Position numbers and translations under genes: made by a program
The notes under the pieces: generated by a model
What the model was told of the DNA's origin: nothing
The model's input: the letters and a program-made list of their open reading frames with translations, nothing else
The model's database searches: none
Shown: piece by piece, positions 33,597 through 41,720 of the stretch
Layout of the letters: each line of letters opens with the position of its first letter
How positions within the stretch are numbered: the stretch's first letter is position 1
From: Rhizobiaceae bacterium
GTDB lineage: Bacteria > Pseudomonadota > Alphaproteobacteria > Rhizobiales > Rhizobiaceae
Direction of reading: 5' to 3'
DNA length: 64,000 nt
NCBI GenBank assembly: GCA_023953905.1
Contig: JAMLJA010000011.1
Coordinates: forward strand, 62,001-126,000

Positions 33597-36314
33597 CTAT
33601 TGTGACACGAGCGTTCTGAAGATACCGTTTTCAGATCGTAGTGTCTCGTAACTTCCTTCTTCAACGAGAGATCCAGCGTCAAAGACAAAAATGCGATCGA
33701 ACAGCGGCGCCATGCCAGCACTTGGCAACACCCATATGACAGTCGGCGAGCGCTGCTGCCGCGTCAACTCATCGAATATATTGCGAACGATCTGCTCCTG
33801 CTGTCTTTGATCCAGCGCCAACAATGGCCTGTTCAGGACAATGATGTCGGCTTTCTTAAGAAAGGCTCGTGCAACGTCGAGCTTCTGACGCTGCACATTG
33901 CTCAATCTGCGGCCCGCGACGCCGACATTGTAGTCCAGGCCGACATCGAGAACTTCATCATACAGTTCCAGATTCTCCAGCACCGAGAACACAAGTGCGC
34001 GGATCTTCTCCGGCGCATCCGCTTCGACATTGCTGATGCGCCCGAACAGAACATTGTCCATCACACTGGCAGCCGCTGTGTATTTTTCCGGGTTATACGG
34101 CTCGATGGCATCTTGCAGCGCGCCCGGTAGCCCTTCGTAGAACCGTTGGCGTGCCACCACGACGCGCTGGCGTATATCGTCCGTCAGCAGTCCGAAACGA
34201 TAGCGTGGCTCAACATACTCGAAGCTCACCGCGATGATCTTCGCGCGATCCTCGGCCGAAACTGTCGCAAATGGCTTGCCGGTCAGCTTCTGCAACAAGG
34301 CTTCGTAGTCGGGAAGTTCCTCCGCTGTCATCAACCCTAACTGTTGAAAGAATGGATGGTCCGGTGGCAGGTCGCGGAACAGTTCCACCGCTTGCTCCGC
34401 GATATCGAGACCCATGCCATAAAGCGCCTCATCCAGAGCATCGGCAGCCAAAACTGAAGCAAAATAAGGATTGGCGGCGATCTTCCTCGGAGACCAGTCC
34501 TTGCCGGTTACAGCACCGAACAGGAGATTTTCACCGACGGTCGCCTCGCTGTTATACGCACCGGGCTCGAACGGAACGACGACTTCGCTTAGCCCCTCCT
34601 GCTCGAGTCGCTCGCGCATTGCCGAACGCAATTCGACGATACGGCCGGTCAAGGCAGCATGAAGTCTGGGGTCGATAGCGGAACGAAGGCCGAGTTCGAG
34701 GATGTCACGCGACAGGTCTACCGCGGCGAGCATGGGCATCACCGCATGTATTATGTCGGCCGGACCTGTCGCTCCAACGCTTGCATAGTCGATCCAATCG
34801 CTGGCGATATCGTAATCGGGATTGCCCGACAGTTTGGCTTCGCCAATCTGCCAGTCCCTCAGAGTCGCGGCCGCCCCCTCATATTTCGTCGGCGTGAGAG
34901 GCGCGTGCTTGAGCCCATAGAATAGATTGTCACGCAGCGTCCCGGCGAAGAGATAGGCGTCCGAAGATGCATAGGATGCACGCCGGCCGGTGACCGATTC
35001 CGGCAGGTCCTGCAGGTCATCATTGCCCAGAGTCACGCGGCCGCTTTCGGGCCAGCTTATGCGCGCCAATGCCTCTGCGAGCGCATCGCCTCCGCCATTG
35101 GGGGTACCGACGATCGCGACAGTCTGCCCGGGCATAACCTGCAGCGAAACCCGATCCAGCAGTGGCGCGCCACTGTCGTCCACCATGGTGAGATTGGTTA
35201 CGGAAAGCGGTACGGCAAGTGCATTCGGCTCTTCCTGCACGAGCGCCTGGATCTTCGGATCGACAAGCCGATCGACGCTGAACTGCTCATAGACCTGCTG
35301 ATACTTCACCTGGACATCCTGGCGGGACTGATCCCAGTCGATCAGATCCTTGAGCGGGCCTGGCAGATCCTTGTAGGCAGCGATCACGGCAACGAGCTGA
35401 CCGACGTCGACACGACCGCGTAGCGCCAGATATCCGCCGACGAGGTAGAAGAGAAAGGGGGTGACCTGCGCCAGAAGGTTGTTGATGAACTTGACCAGAA
35501 ACTTCCACTGGTAAAGATCATATCGGATCTTGAAGATCTTCCCGAGGCGCTCGGCGATATCGGCACGTTCGTAGTTCGACGTGTCATGCACGTGGATGGT
35601 GTTTATGCCGTCCACGATTTCGCCGACGCGGCCCGACAGTTGCCGCGCGGTAAGCTGGCGTTCACGCCCTAGCCTGATCAGCCGCTTGCGCATCTTGGGG
35701 ATGAGAATGACCTGCACGGCAACAATGGCCGCCGCAATCATGCCAAGCCAGAAGTTCTGGAGCAGAATGAAGACCAGCGCCGTCAGTGCCTGACCGCCCA
35801 AAAGTGCCGGCTGCACAAATGCGTCGCCGATGAAGCCGCCCAGCGGCTCCACCTCGTCCTTCACCATGGTCGCCACTTCGGCTGCCTTCACCCGCTTGAA
35901 TTGGAACGGCGGGAAGCGCAGCACGCGGTCGACCAGCCCGAAACGCAAGCGGCGCAGCATCCGCTCCCCGAGGCGGCCCTTGTAGGTGTTGATGTAGAAT
36001 TTGAAGAGCCCGTTCACCATCACTAGGAATAGGAAGAAGAAGCTCAATGCATAGAGCATCTGCTCGCGGCCAAGCTGAAACCCGTTGAAAAGGTTCAGCG
36101 TGCCGATCCATGGCAGGTCTATAGAAATGGCGAGGAATGGCTGGGTGGTCCCCGCAGATTCAAAGCCTTCCCCCTGGATCGGTCCGTTGACGATTTGCTT
36201 GGGCAGGTCGAAGGACATGAAATAGGGGATCATCGAGATCCCTACGACGCACAGAATCCAGATCTGCTGTCGCCAGGTGTGCTTCCAAATGTATCTTGCG
36301 AGGCTTTTGTCCAT
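33597..36314 (-). CDS. ABC exporter homologue with degenerate, expanded ATPase region
   Basis: 905 residues. N-terminal half (about 1-340) is a type I exporter membrane domain with about six helices and the coupling-helix region VGEIVDGINTIHVHDTSN. The C-terminal ~550 residues replace a normal ~240-residue ATPase. The Walker A site reads VGTPNGGGDALAEA (no GK[ST]), Walker B ends IIVLNRP (Asn-Arg for Asp-Glu), the signature reads LSNVQRQ and the H-loop His is missing (VLPSAG). A segment found once in ordinary ATPases after the Q-loop occurs three times: GTLRDNLFYG (~457), ATVGENLLFG (~589) and ASVMDNVLFG (~746). I use ATG 36314; the open frame to 36416 lies in the previous gene. It probably cannot hydrolyse ATP. 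Confidence 0.85.
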   Translation of the reverse strand: MDKSLARYIWKHTWRQQIWILCVVGISMIPYFMSFDLPKQIVNGPIQGEGFESAGTTQPFLAISIDLPWIGTLNLFNGFQLGREQMLYALSFFFLFLVMVNGLFKFYINTYKGRLGERMLRRLRFGLVDRVLRFPPFQFKRVKAAEVATMVKDEVEPLGGFIGDAFVQPALLGGQALTALVFILLQNFWLGMIAAAIVAVQVILIPKMRKRLIRLGRERQLTARQLSGRVGEIVDGINTIHVHDTSNYERADIAERLGKIFKIRYDLYQWKFLVKFINNLLAQVTPFLFYLVGGYLALRGRVDVGQLVAVIAAYKDLPGPLKDLIDWDQSRQDVQVKYQQVYEQFSVDRLVDPKIQALVQEEPNALAVPLSVTNLTMVDDSGAPLLDRVSLQVMPGQTVAIVGTPNGGGDALAEALARISWPESGRVTLGNDDLQDLPESVTGRRASYASSDAYLFAGTLRDNLFYGLKHAPLTPTKYEGAAATLRDWQIGEAKLSGNPDYDIASDWIDYASVGATGPADIIHAVMPMLAAVDLSRDILELGLRSAIDPRLHAALTGRIVELRSAMRERLEQEGLSEVVVPFEPGAYNSEATVGENLLFGAVTGKDWSPRKIAANPYFASVLAADALDEALYGMGLDIAEQAVELFRDLPPDHPFFQQLGLMTAEELPDYEALLQKLTGKPFATVSAEDRAKIIAVSFEYVEPRYRFGLLTDDIRQRVVVARQRFYEGLPGALQDAIEPYNPEKYTAAASVMDNVLFGRISNVEADAPEKIRALVFSVLENLELYDEVLDVGLDYNVGVAGRRLSNVQRQKLDVARAFLKKADIIVLNRPLLALDQRQQEQIVRNIFDELTRQQRSPTVIWVLPSAGMAPLFDRIFVFDAGSLVEEGSYETLRSENGIFRTLVSQ

Positions 36315-36325
36315 CCGGCTGGTGC

Positions 36326-36907
36326 CTAACGAACACCTTCGAGGACATGAAACCTGCGAGCAGCCCATGGCGATCCGGATATCGCCGTGTCGTCGAGAAC
36401 CAGCTCGAACTGGCAAATCTGGACAAGGCCGGGTCGCGTCACGATCTCGGGCACCTGGGACATGGCGCGGTCCAGAGCGGGCGGATATTCGATCACCACG
36501 CGCCGGGCATTGTCGATGAGTGAAAAGAGCAATTGCCCCAGCGGCTCTCGTTGGCCGAAAGGCTTCAGCGAATAGCCAAGCAGCACCAGTCCGTAGCTGC
36601 CCGGCTCGTAATCATAGTCGACTTGCTGGAACTTCTTGTCGATGTGCCGCACCCTGCAAGGCTGGCCGTTGAGTTCTTCGGCCTCGAAGGCCGGTGTCTT
36701 GGGGTCGACCGACGTCACCGAAAGCGGGTGGTGCGTCAGAAAGCCCGTGACCGGCCGGATATGCCCTCCAATCTCCAGAATATGGGGACAATCGCGGACA
36801 AAGTGAGCTGCGAGCACCTGTCGAACCTCACTTGCAGGTCCGGAATGATGAGGCAGATGGTCGACACCCCCCTCAACCGGAGCCGCTCGAAATGTCGACA
36901 AATTCAT
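36326..36907 (-). CDS. methyltransferase-like protein
   Basis: 193 residues. A Rossmann-type start HILEIGGHIRPVTGFL (about residues 43-58) followed by TSVDPKTPAF resembles motifs I and II of class I SAM methyltransferases, but the GxGxG loop is altered. GLVLLGYSLKPFG would be the motif IV strand. No family name is recognised with confidence. It heads the operon with the degenerate ABC gene (11-base gap) and is divergent from another methyltransferase-like gene 50 bases away, suggesting that both modify the same glycan or carrier. Confidence 0.6.
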   Translation of the reverse strand: MNLSTFRAAPVEGGVDHLPHHSGPASEVRQVLAAHFVRDCPHILEIGGHIRPVTGFLTHHPLSVTSVDPKTPAFEAEELNGQPCRVRHIDKKFQQVDYDYEPGSYGLVLLGYSLKPFGQREPLGQLLFSLIDNARRVVIEYPPALDRAMSQVPEIVTRPGLVQICQFELVLDDTAISGSPWAARRFHVLEGVR

Positions 36908-36957
36908 GAGGTCTTATTCCCGTTGTCTTGCCCTTCGTCACAACATACAACACCGCC

Positions 36958-37632
36958 ATGACAGACGCTACCCAGCCCGCAAGTCCTGAAATGGACTGGC
37001 ACGAACACGCGTTCGACCTTATTCGCGGCATCGCCGCCTATACCGGAAATGTGCTGTTGACGGACCTTGCCCGTGTCGTTGGCGACCATCCAGACTCGGC
37101 GATCGCGAACGCATTCAATCACAGACAGGTGGCTTCCAAGGCATGGGCGCGCGACCAATTGTTCGAAAGCTGTGGCGGCCGCTTCGGCGAGATCTGGATT
37201 CTCGGTGGCTGGTATGGCGTGTTCGCCGCCATGCTTTTCGATGATGCGCGCTACGACATCGATCTCGTGGAGAGCATTGACGTCGATCCGGCCGTGGAAG
37301 CAGTTGCACGCACGATGAACCGGCGTGCGGGGGCGAAATTTCGTGCCAGGACGGGCGACATGTACGCGCTCGACTATTCCGGACGACGGCCGGACCTGGT
37401 GGTGAATACCAGTTGCGAACACATTGCCGATGTGCGCGGCTGGTTGGACATGCTCGCACCCGGAACGCGGGTCCTCCTTCAGTCCAATGACTACTTTTCA
37501 GAGCCGACACACATCAATTGCGTAGCGGAGCTAGCCGATTTCGTGGGACTCGCCCGGTTGGCGACAGTGGATTTTGCCGGAACGTTGCCCACGAAAAAGT
37601 ACAACCGTTTCATGCTGATCGGCAGAACCTGA
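36958..37632 (+). CDS. class I SAM-dependent methyltransferase-like protein
   Basis: 224 residues. EIWILGGWYGVFAAML (about residues 77-92) is a variant motif I, VESIDVDPAVEAVA motif II, FRARTGDMYALDYS motif III and LVVNTSCEHIADV motif IV, so a SAM-binding fold is likely although GGWYG departs from the usual GxGxG. ATG 36958 is taken; the frame is open to 36928. Divergent from the ABC operon and followed after 11 bases by the convergent DMT-like gene. The acceptor is unknown. Confidence 0.7.
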   Translation: MTDATQPASPEMDWHEHAFDLIRGIAAYTGNVLLTDLARVVGDHPDSAIANAFNHRQVASKAWARDQLFESCGGRFGEIWILGGWYGVFAAMLFDDARYDIDLVESIDVDPAVEAVARTMNRRAGAKFRARTGDMYALDYSGRRPDLVVNTSCEHIADVRGWLDMLAPGTRVLLQSNDYFSEPTHINCVAELADFVGLARLATVDFAGTLPTKKYNRFMLIGRT

Positions 37633-37643
37633 CGGCGCCTTTC

Positions 37644-37982
37644 TCAGCGCCCCGAGAGCCAGGGGCCGAGTGTGATCAGGCACACTGCCAAGATCGCGAG
37701 GATCACGCCGATCGACTGCACGAGTGTCAGGCGCTCGCCGAAGAAGGCGAAGGCGATCACTGTGACCGAAACAAGCTGGATGACCGCTGACAGGCTGAAG
37801 GCCGCAGCCATCCCGAATTCCCGCACCAGCCGCAGCATGATTAGGTTTCCGGCCGAATACAAAACGAGTGTGAGCGCCAGCTTCCACATCGAGGGCGTCA
37901 TGGCCCACGACTTCGCCATGCTGGCCGCTAGAAGGAATATCGCCGTCGAGATCGAAAGCTGAACAAGGCCGGATATACTCAA
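37644..37982 (-). CDS. half-size DMT/EamA-type membrane protein
   Basis: About 112 residues with four transmembrane helices (roughly 8-25, 35-55, 62-82 and 90-108), resembling one half of an EamA transporter or an SMR/ArnE-type subunit: GNLIMLRLVREFG and VTVIAFAFFGERLTL match the helix 2-4 pattern. I select TTG 37982 because AGGGGA lies just upstream; a TTG at 38009 is also open but lacks a ribosome site. Half-size members in glycan loci can act as lipid-linked sugar flippase subunits; here that is only contextual. Follows the GT4 gene leftward after 112 bases. Confidence 0.75.
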   Translation of the reverse strand: MSISGLVQLSISTAIFLLAASMAKSWAMTPSMWKLALTLVLYSAGNLIMLRLVREFGMAAAFSLSAVIQLVSVTVIAFAFFGERLTLVQSIGVILAILAVCLITLGPWLSGR

Positions 37983-38027
37983 GGAAGGTCCCCTGGCGAC
38001 GGTCGCCAACGCAAAAGTGTCAACAAA

Positions 38028-38046
38028 GCCCGACCTGCGTCAAGAT
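38028..38046. repeat. 19-base intergenic repeat, copy 2
   Basis: Identical to 17711-17729 (GCCCGACCTGCGTCAAGAT). It lies in the 112-base gap upstream of the DMT-like gene, about 45 bases before its chosen start. Palindromic GAC-N4-GTC core with an FNR/FixK-like half GTCAA. Confidence 0.5.
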
Positions 38047-38094
38047 ACATCGAATCTGCCCGCATCCGACATTGCGCCTGCCTCGAAGCGAATG

Positions 38095-39327
38095 TCAGGG
38101 AGCATTGCTCGCGAGCAGATCAGTGAACTGCTTGACAACGCCCTGCTCGGCGAAATCGCCATGGACGAATTTCTCGCGTGCGGCTGCTCCATGCCGCCGA
38201 AGCAGATCTCGATCATCGCGGTAGGAGGCAATTGCCTTGGCAACGCCTTTTGCGGCGCGCTCCCCTACCGTGTCGTACACCACGACACCGGTACGTCCAT
38301 CCTCGACGATTTCCCTACAGCCCTCGTGCTCGCTCACAATGGATGGAATCCCCGTCGCCGACGCTTCGATCAGAATGCGAGGGATACCTTCGCCATAGCG
38401 CGTGGGAAGACAAACGACATCTACCTGCCTTAGCAGGTCTCCCATATCGTTGCGCTTTCCCAGAAAGTGGATCGCAGGTTCCTTGGCGAGATCGACAATG
38501 GACACGGCGTCGGGGTCGTCAGGCTCGACCATTCCAGCCACGATGAACTCTACACCCTCGCTCCCCCGCAACATTTGCGCGGCGCGGACGAACACATCAA
38601 GTCCCTTTGATTTAAGCAACCGTGACGCGAAAAGCACGCGCAGCGGTCCACCCTCTCGTGTCGAGCTGCCTGGATAGAAGACGGCAGGATCCACCCCTGC
38701 GCCACCTATGACTTGAGCGGCTTGCGCGGGCACCAGTCCTTTGCCGACCCACATATTGTAGTCTGCAACCGTTTCGAAGGTGAATTTCACGTTGCGGCGC
38801 CTCGACATGAAGGAGACCGCCCGCCCAACCAGGTATCGCGTGATCTTGGCTGACCTGCCGCGCATGGTACTCCCCGGCGACATAAGTCTGCCGAGACCCG
38901 GAACCGTCGCGACGATTGACATGTCCCGGCCGGAAAGGGCCCGCGCAACAATTGCTGCCATGCCTGCCACGACAATCGGTTTCAAAGTGATCAGATGCAA
39001 GGAGTCGGGCTTTTCGACCAGAACCTCGCGCATGGTCTGCCCGATCAATCGAAGATCAGCGAGCGGCGCAAAACTCCAGCGTTTGACCGAAACGCCGACG
39101 TGCTTCCAGCCTCCCTCCTCGCCTGACGACAACGGTTCGCCGCCCGTGAGAACACGCACATGATGCCCACTATCCACCAGGTCGTCGGCGGGTGCACGCC
39201 TGTGACGCAGAAAATAATCGGTATCGTTACAAATAATGGAAATGCGGCGGATAGGAACCTGAGAGCCTGCACCGACCGCAGAAAAACGCGCCGCGGATGA
39301 AGAGCGCGCCAGCTCAAATTTACTCAA
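38095..39327 (-). CDS. GT4 family glycosyltransferase
   Basis: 410-residue GT-B glycosyltransferase. Acceptor domain begins RRISIICNDTDYFLRHR with TLKPIVVAG and TVPGLGRLM, a pattern of WbnK/PelF-like and lipopolysaccharide GT4 enzymes. Donor domain: LRVLFASRLLKSKGLDVF, FIVAGMVEPDDPD, IHFLGKRNDMGDLL and the EX7E motif in GEGIPRILIEASATGIPSIV. Start TTG 39327 with no clear ribosome site; the first ~25 residues are polar and may be wrong. Preceded by an AT-rich 137-base gap. A role in surface glycan assembly is expected. Confidence 0.88.
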   Translation of the reverse strand: MSKFELARSSSAARFSAVGAGSQVPIRRISIICNDTDYFLRHRRAPADDLVDSGHHVRVLTGGEPLSSGEEGGWKHVGVSVKRWSFAPLADLRLIGQTMREVLVEKPDSLHLITLKPIVVAGMAAIVARALSGRDMSIVATVPGLGRLMSPGSTMRGRSAKITRYLVGRAVSFMSRRRNVKFTFETVADYNMWVGKGLVPAQAAQVIGGAGVDPAVFYPGSSTREGGPLRVLFASRLLKSKGLDVFVRAAQMLRGSEGVEFIVAGMVEPDDPDAVSIVDLAKEPAIHFLGKRNDMGDLLRQVDVVCLPTRYGEGIPRILIEASATGIPSIVSEHEGCREIVEDGRTGVVVYDTVGERAAKGVAKAIASYRDDRDLLRRHGAAAREKFVHGDFAEQGVVKQFTDLLASNAP

Positions 39328-39464
39328 TACTAATCTGGCCTCTATCAGCAGTTCACCCCCCCCACTGATTCGATAAACAAACTAGCATAATCTTGGACCA
39401 TCACAATCAAGTATAGCCGGATGTAGAGGTCTTCCGATGTCCGGCGCGCTGGAAAGAATTTCAC

Positions 39465-39677
39465 TCAGGTCGAAGATGGTGACTTTTCAAGCGTTGTGCT
39501 TGATGTCTCCTCCTGCTCCAGCGTCAGAGGATTGATGGCACCCGGCGCGGTGCCCATCACGACAGGCACATCGATGGCGACAGGAGGCTGGTTTCTGGGC
39601 GCACGCGCGGCACACGCCTGCGCCATAGCAAGGAGGACGAGGGTCGACAGTCGAAGGAGCGAGATTCGCGTGTTCAT
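39465..39677 (-). CDS. small exported protein, possible lipoprotein
   Basis: 70 residues: basic N-terminus, hydrophobic core (LSTLVLLAMAQA) and a Cys at about residue 22, followed by a Pro-rich, acidic, Ser/Thr-rich tail. This suggests a signal peptide, perhaps lipoprotein type, although the residues before the Cys (AQA) are a weak lipobox. AGAAGG lies 7 bases before the ATG. No family is recognised. It lies alone between the GT4 gene and the divergent GAF-GGDEF-EAL gene. Confidence 0.5.
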   Translation of the reverse strand: MNTRISLLRLSTLVLLAMAQACAARAPRNQPPVAIDVPVVMGTAPGAINPLTLEQEETSSTTLEKSPSST

Positions 39678-39787
39678 GCGCGAACCTTCTAACGGTTGTA
39701 TCAGGGCTATTGAAGTGCATGCTGAGGGGCAGACATACCTTCAGACAATCGCAATTATTGACGACGGATCGAATTTCGAATGCTCGA

Positions 39788-39816
39788 TTGATGTTTTCTT
39801 AACAAGGCGAGATAAT
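39788..39816 (+). promoter_or_regulatory. predicted promoter of the GAF-GGDEF-EAL gene
   Basis: TTGATG at 39788-39793, a 17-base spacer and GATAAT at 39811-39816 in an AT-rich stretch; transcription would start near 39823, about 35 bases before the GTG at 39858. Confidence 0.55.
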
Positions 39817-39857
39817 AGTCGGTGAGCATTTCGATTACACGATATAAGTAATTTTAC

Positions 39858-41720
39858 GTGCCCAACCATTTAACAGCCGAGCTCTTGTCGGATCTTCAAA
39901 GCTATGTCTTTGAATTGCTTGCGTATGGGGAAACGTCCGAGAAGGTGGTAACCGAGCTTTGCCGAAAGGCGGAAGAATTCGCGCCAGATGCGATCTGTTC
40001 TGTGCTGACGGTAGATAAGGATAGGTGTCTGCGCCCCTTGGCAGCGCCCAGCCTGCCAGAAAGTTATTCACAAGCTTTAAGAGGCTTGCGGATTGGTCCG
40101 ATGGTTGGGTCTTGCGGCGCAGCTGCCTATCTTGGACAGCCGGTCGAAACGCCCGATATCGAAACTGACGAACGCTGGCGCGACTACAAGCATCTGGCAA
40201 TTCCGCTCGGACTTCGCGCCTGCTGGTCTTCACCGTTGAAGGCTCGTGACGGGCGTGTGATCGGGACATTCGCGTTCTATTTCCGATCGCGACGAGGACC
40301 CAATGATCGCGAACGTGCCATCGTGGAGCGTTGCACCCATTTGTGCGCACTCACGATCGAACATGAAGAGATCGAGCGAAGGCTCCATGATCTTGCCTAT
40401 CTCGATTCTTTCACCGAGCTTCCCAATCGAAGCAGCTTTGACGTGCAATTGGCGCGAGCAACACAATCGCAAAATCCTTCCTTTGCCTTGATGCTCTGCG
40501 ACGTGGATCATCTCAAGGAAGTAAATGACACGCTCGGCCATGCCGGCGGAGACGAGGTGGTGCGTACGATTGCCAGTCGGCTGAAATCGTTGGCACCGTC
40601 GATGAGCGCCTTCCGCCTGGGCGGTGACGAATTCGCGGTCCTTGTTGAAAGTTGCTCAAGCGAAGCCGATTTGCACGCAGCGTTCAACATCATCAGATCT
40701 GCTGTGGAGCAGCCACTCTACTATGCAAACCAGTCGCTCATGCCGTCGCTCACGGCTGGAGGTGCACTATATGGTCCGGATGGCAAAGACAGTGACACGC
40801 TTGCTCGGAACGCAAGTTTCGCTCTTGACCACGGGAAGGAGCATAGTCCAGGCGGCCTCATTCGTTTTCGGGCCGATTTACGCAACGCCATCACAGCGCG
40901 CGTTCAGGCTGTGCGCGACGTTGCGGACGCGCTGGCGGAAGACAGGCTTCTTCCCTACTACCAACCGATCGTACGGTTGGACACGATGGCGATCGTCGGG
41001 GTGGAAGCCTTGGCAAGGATAACCACCAGAGATGGGGAGATCATTGCGGCTGGCCAGTTTCAAGACGCTTTGACCGATCCACGCATCGCGTCGGAAATTA
41101 CTGCCTGCATGCTGAGGAAAGTGGCCGCGGACATTCGTTCATGGCTGGATTTCGGCATTCCATTCCAGCATGTCGGGTTCAATGTGAGCAGCCCAGATTT
41201 TCGTTTTGGCAATCTTGGGACGTCCATTGAGGAAGCGTTCAATCGGGAACGCGTACCGCTCAAACACCTGATACTTGAAGTTACCGAGACCGTTTTCATG
41301 GGCGGTCGCGACAATCACGTCGCTCTGGCCGTAAAGGAATTGCGCAAGAAGGGCGTTATCGTCGCTCTCGACGATTTCGGCACAGGCTACGCATCACTTA
41401 CGCATCTTCTGACATTTCCAGTCGATGTCCTGAAGATAGACAAGTCGTTCGTGGATGGCATCGTCAGCGATCCGCAGAGTGGCGTCATTGTGGGGGCGAT
41501 GATCGATATCGCACAACAACTCGGCATGAAGGTTGTCACCGAAGGCATCGAGACCGAAGAGCAAGCCGTCAAGCTTCTGTCGTTGGGGTGCATATTGGGA
41601 CAGGGATACCATTATGGGCGTCCCGCGCCCATGTCGACGACCACGGAGTTGCTGAAGCGGCTAGCTCAGCGGCCTGACAGTACCGCGGCTTTCCGCGAAC
41701 GGCGCGCCGCCCGTGGATGA
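39858..41720 (+). CDS. GAF-GGDEF-EAL c-di-GMP turnover protein
   Basis: 620 residues starting at GTG 39858. An N-terminal GAF domain (about 15-165; GPMVGSCGAAAYLGQPVET) is followed by a GGDEF domain with an intact FRLGGDEFAVL (about 254-262) and an EAL domain with VEALARI (about 382), HLILEVTETVF, LDDFGTGYASL, KIDKSFV and VTEGIETEEQ. Both catalytic sites look complete, so it may make or break c-di-GMP under control of the GAF ligand. No membrane segment. Its last 60 bases lie inside the 3' end of the convergent membrane-protein gene. Confidence 0.93.
   Translation: MPNHLTAELLSDLQSYVFELLAYGETSEKVVTELCRKAEEFAPDAICSVLTVDKDRCLRPLAAPSLPESYSQALRGLRIGPMVGSCGAAAYLGQPVETPDIETDERWRDYKHLAIPLGLRACWSSPLKARDGRVIGTFAFYFRSRRGPNDRERAIVERCTHLCALTIEHEEIERRLHDLAYLDSFTELPNRSSFDVQLARATQSQNPSFALMLCDVDHLKEVNDTLGHAGGDEVVRTIASRLKSLAPSMSAFRLGGDEFAVLVESCSSEADLHAAFNIIRSAVEQPLYYANQSLMPSLTAGGALYGPDGKDSDTLARNASFALDHGKEHSPGGLIRFRADLRNAITARVQAVRDVADALAEDRLLPYYQPIVRLDTMAIVGVEALARITTRDGEIIAAGQFQDALTDPRIASEITACMLRKVAADIRSWLDFGIPFQHVGFNVSSPDFRFGNLGTSIEEAFNRERVPLKHLILEVTETVFMGGRDNHVALAVKELRKKGVIVALDDFGTGYASLTHLLTFPVDVLKIDKSFVDGIVSDPQSGVIVGAMIDIAQQLGMKVVTEGIETEEQAVKLLSLGCILGQGYHYGRPAPMSTTTELLKRLAQRPDSTAAFRERRAARG

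Noticed and set aside
39496..39825. Rightward reading frame overlapping the small exported-protein gene
   Set aside because: No ribosome site or recognisable motif, while the leftward frame has a signal peptide and a ribosome site.
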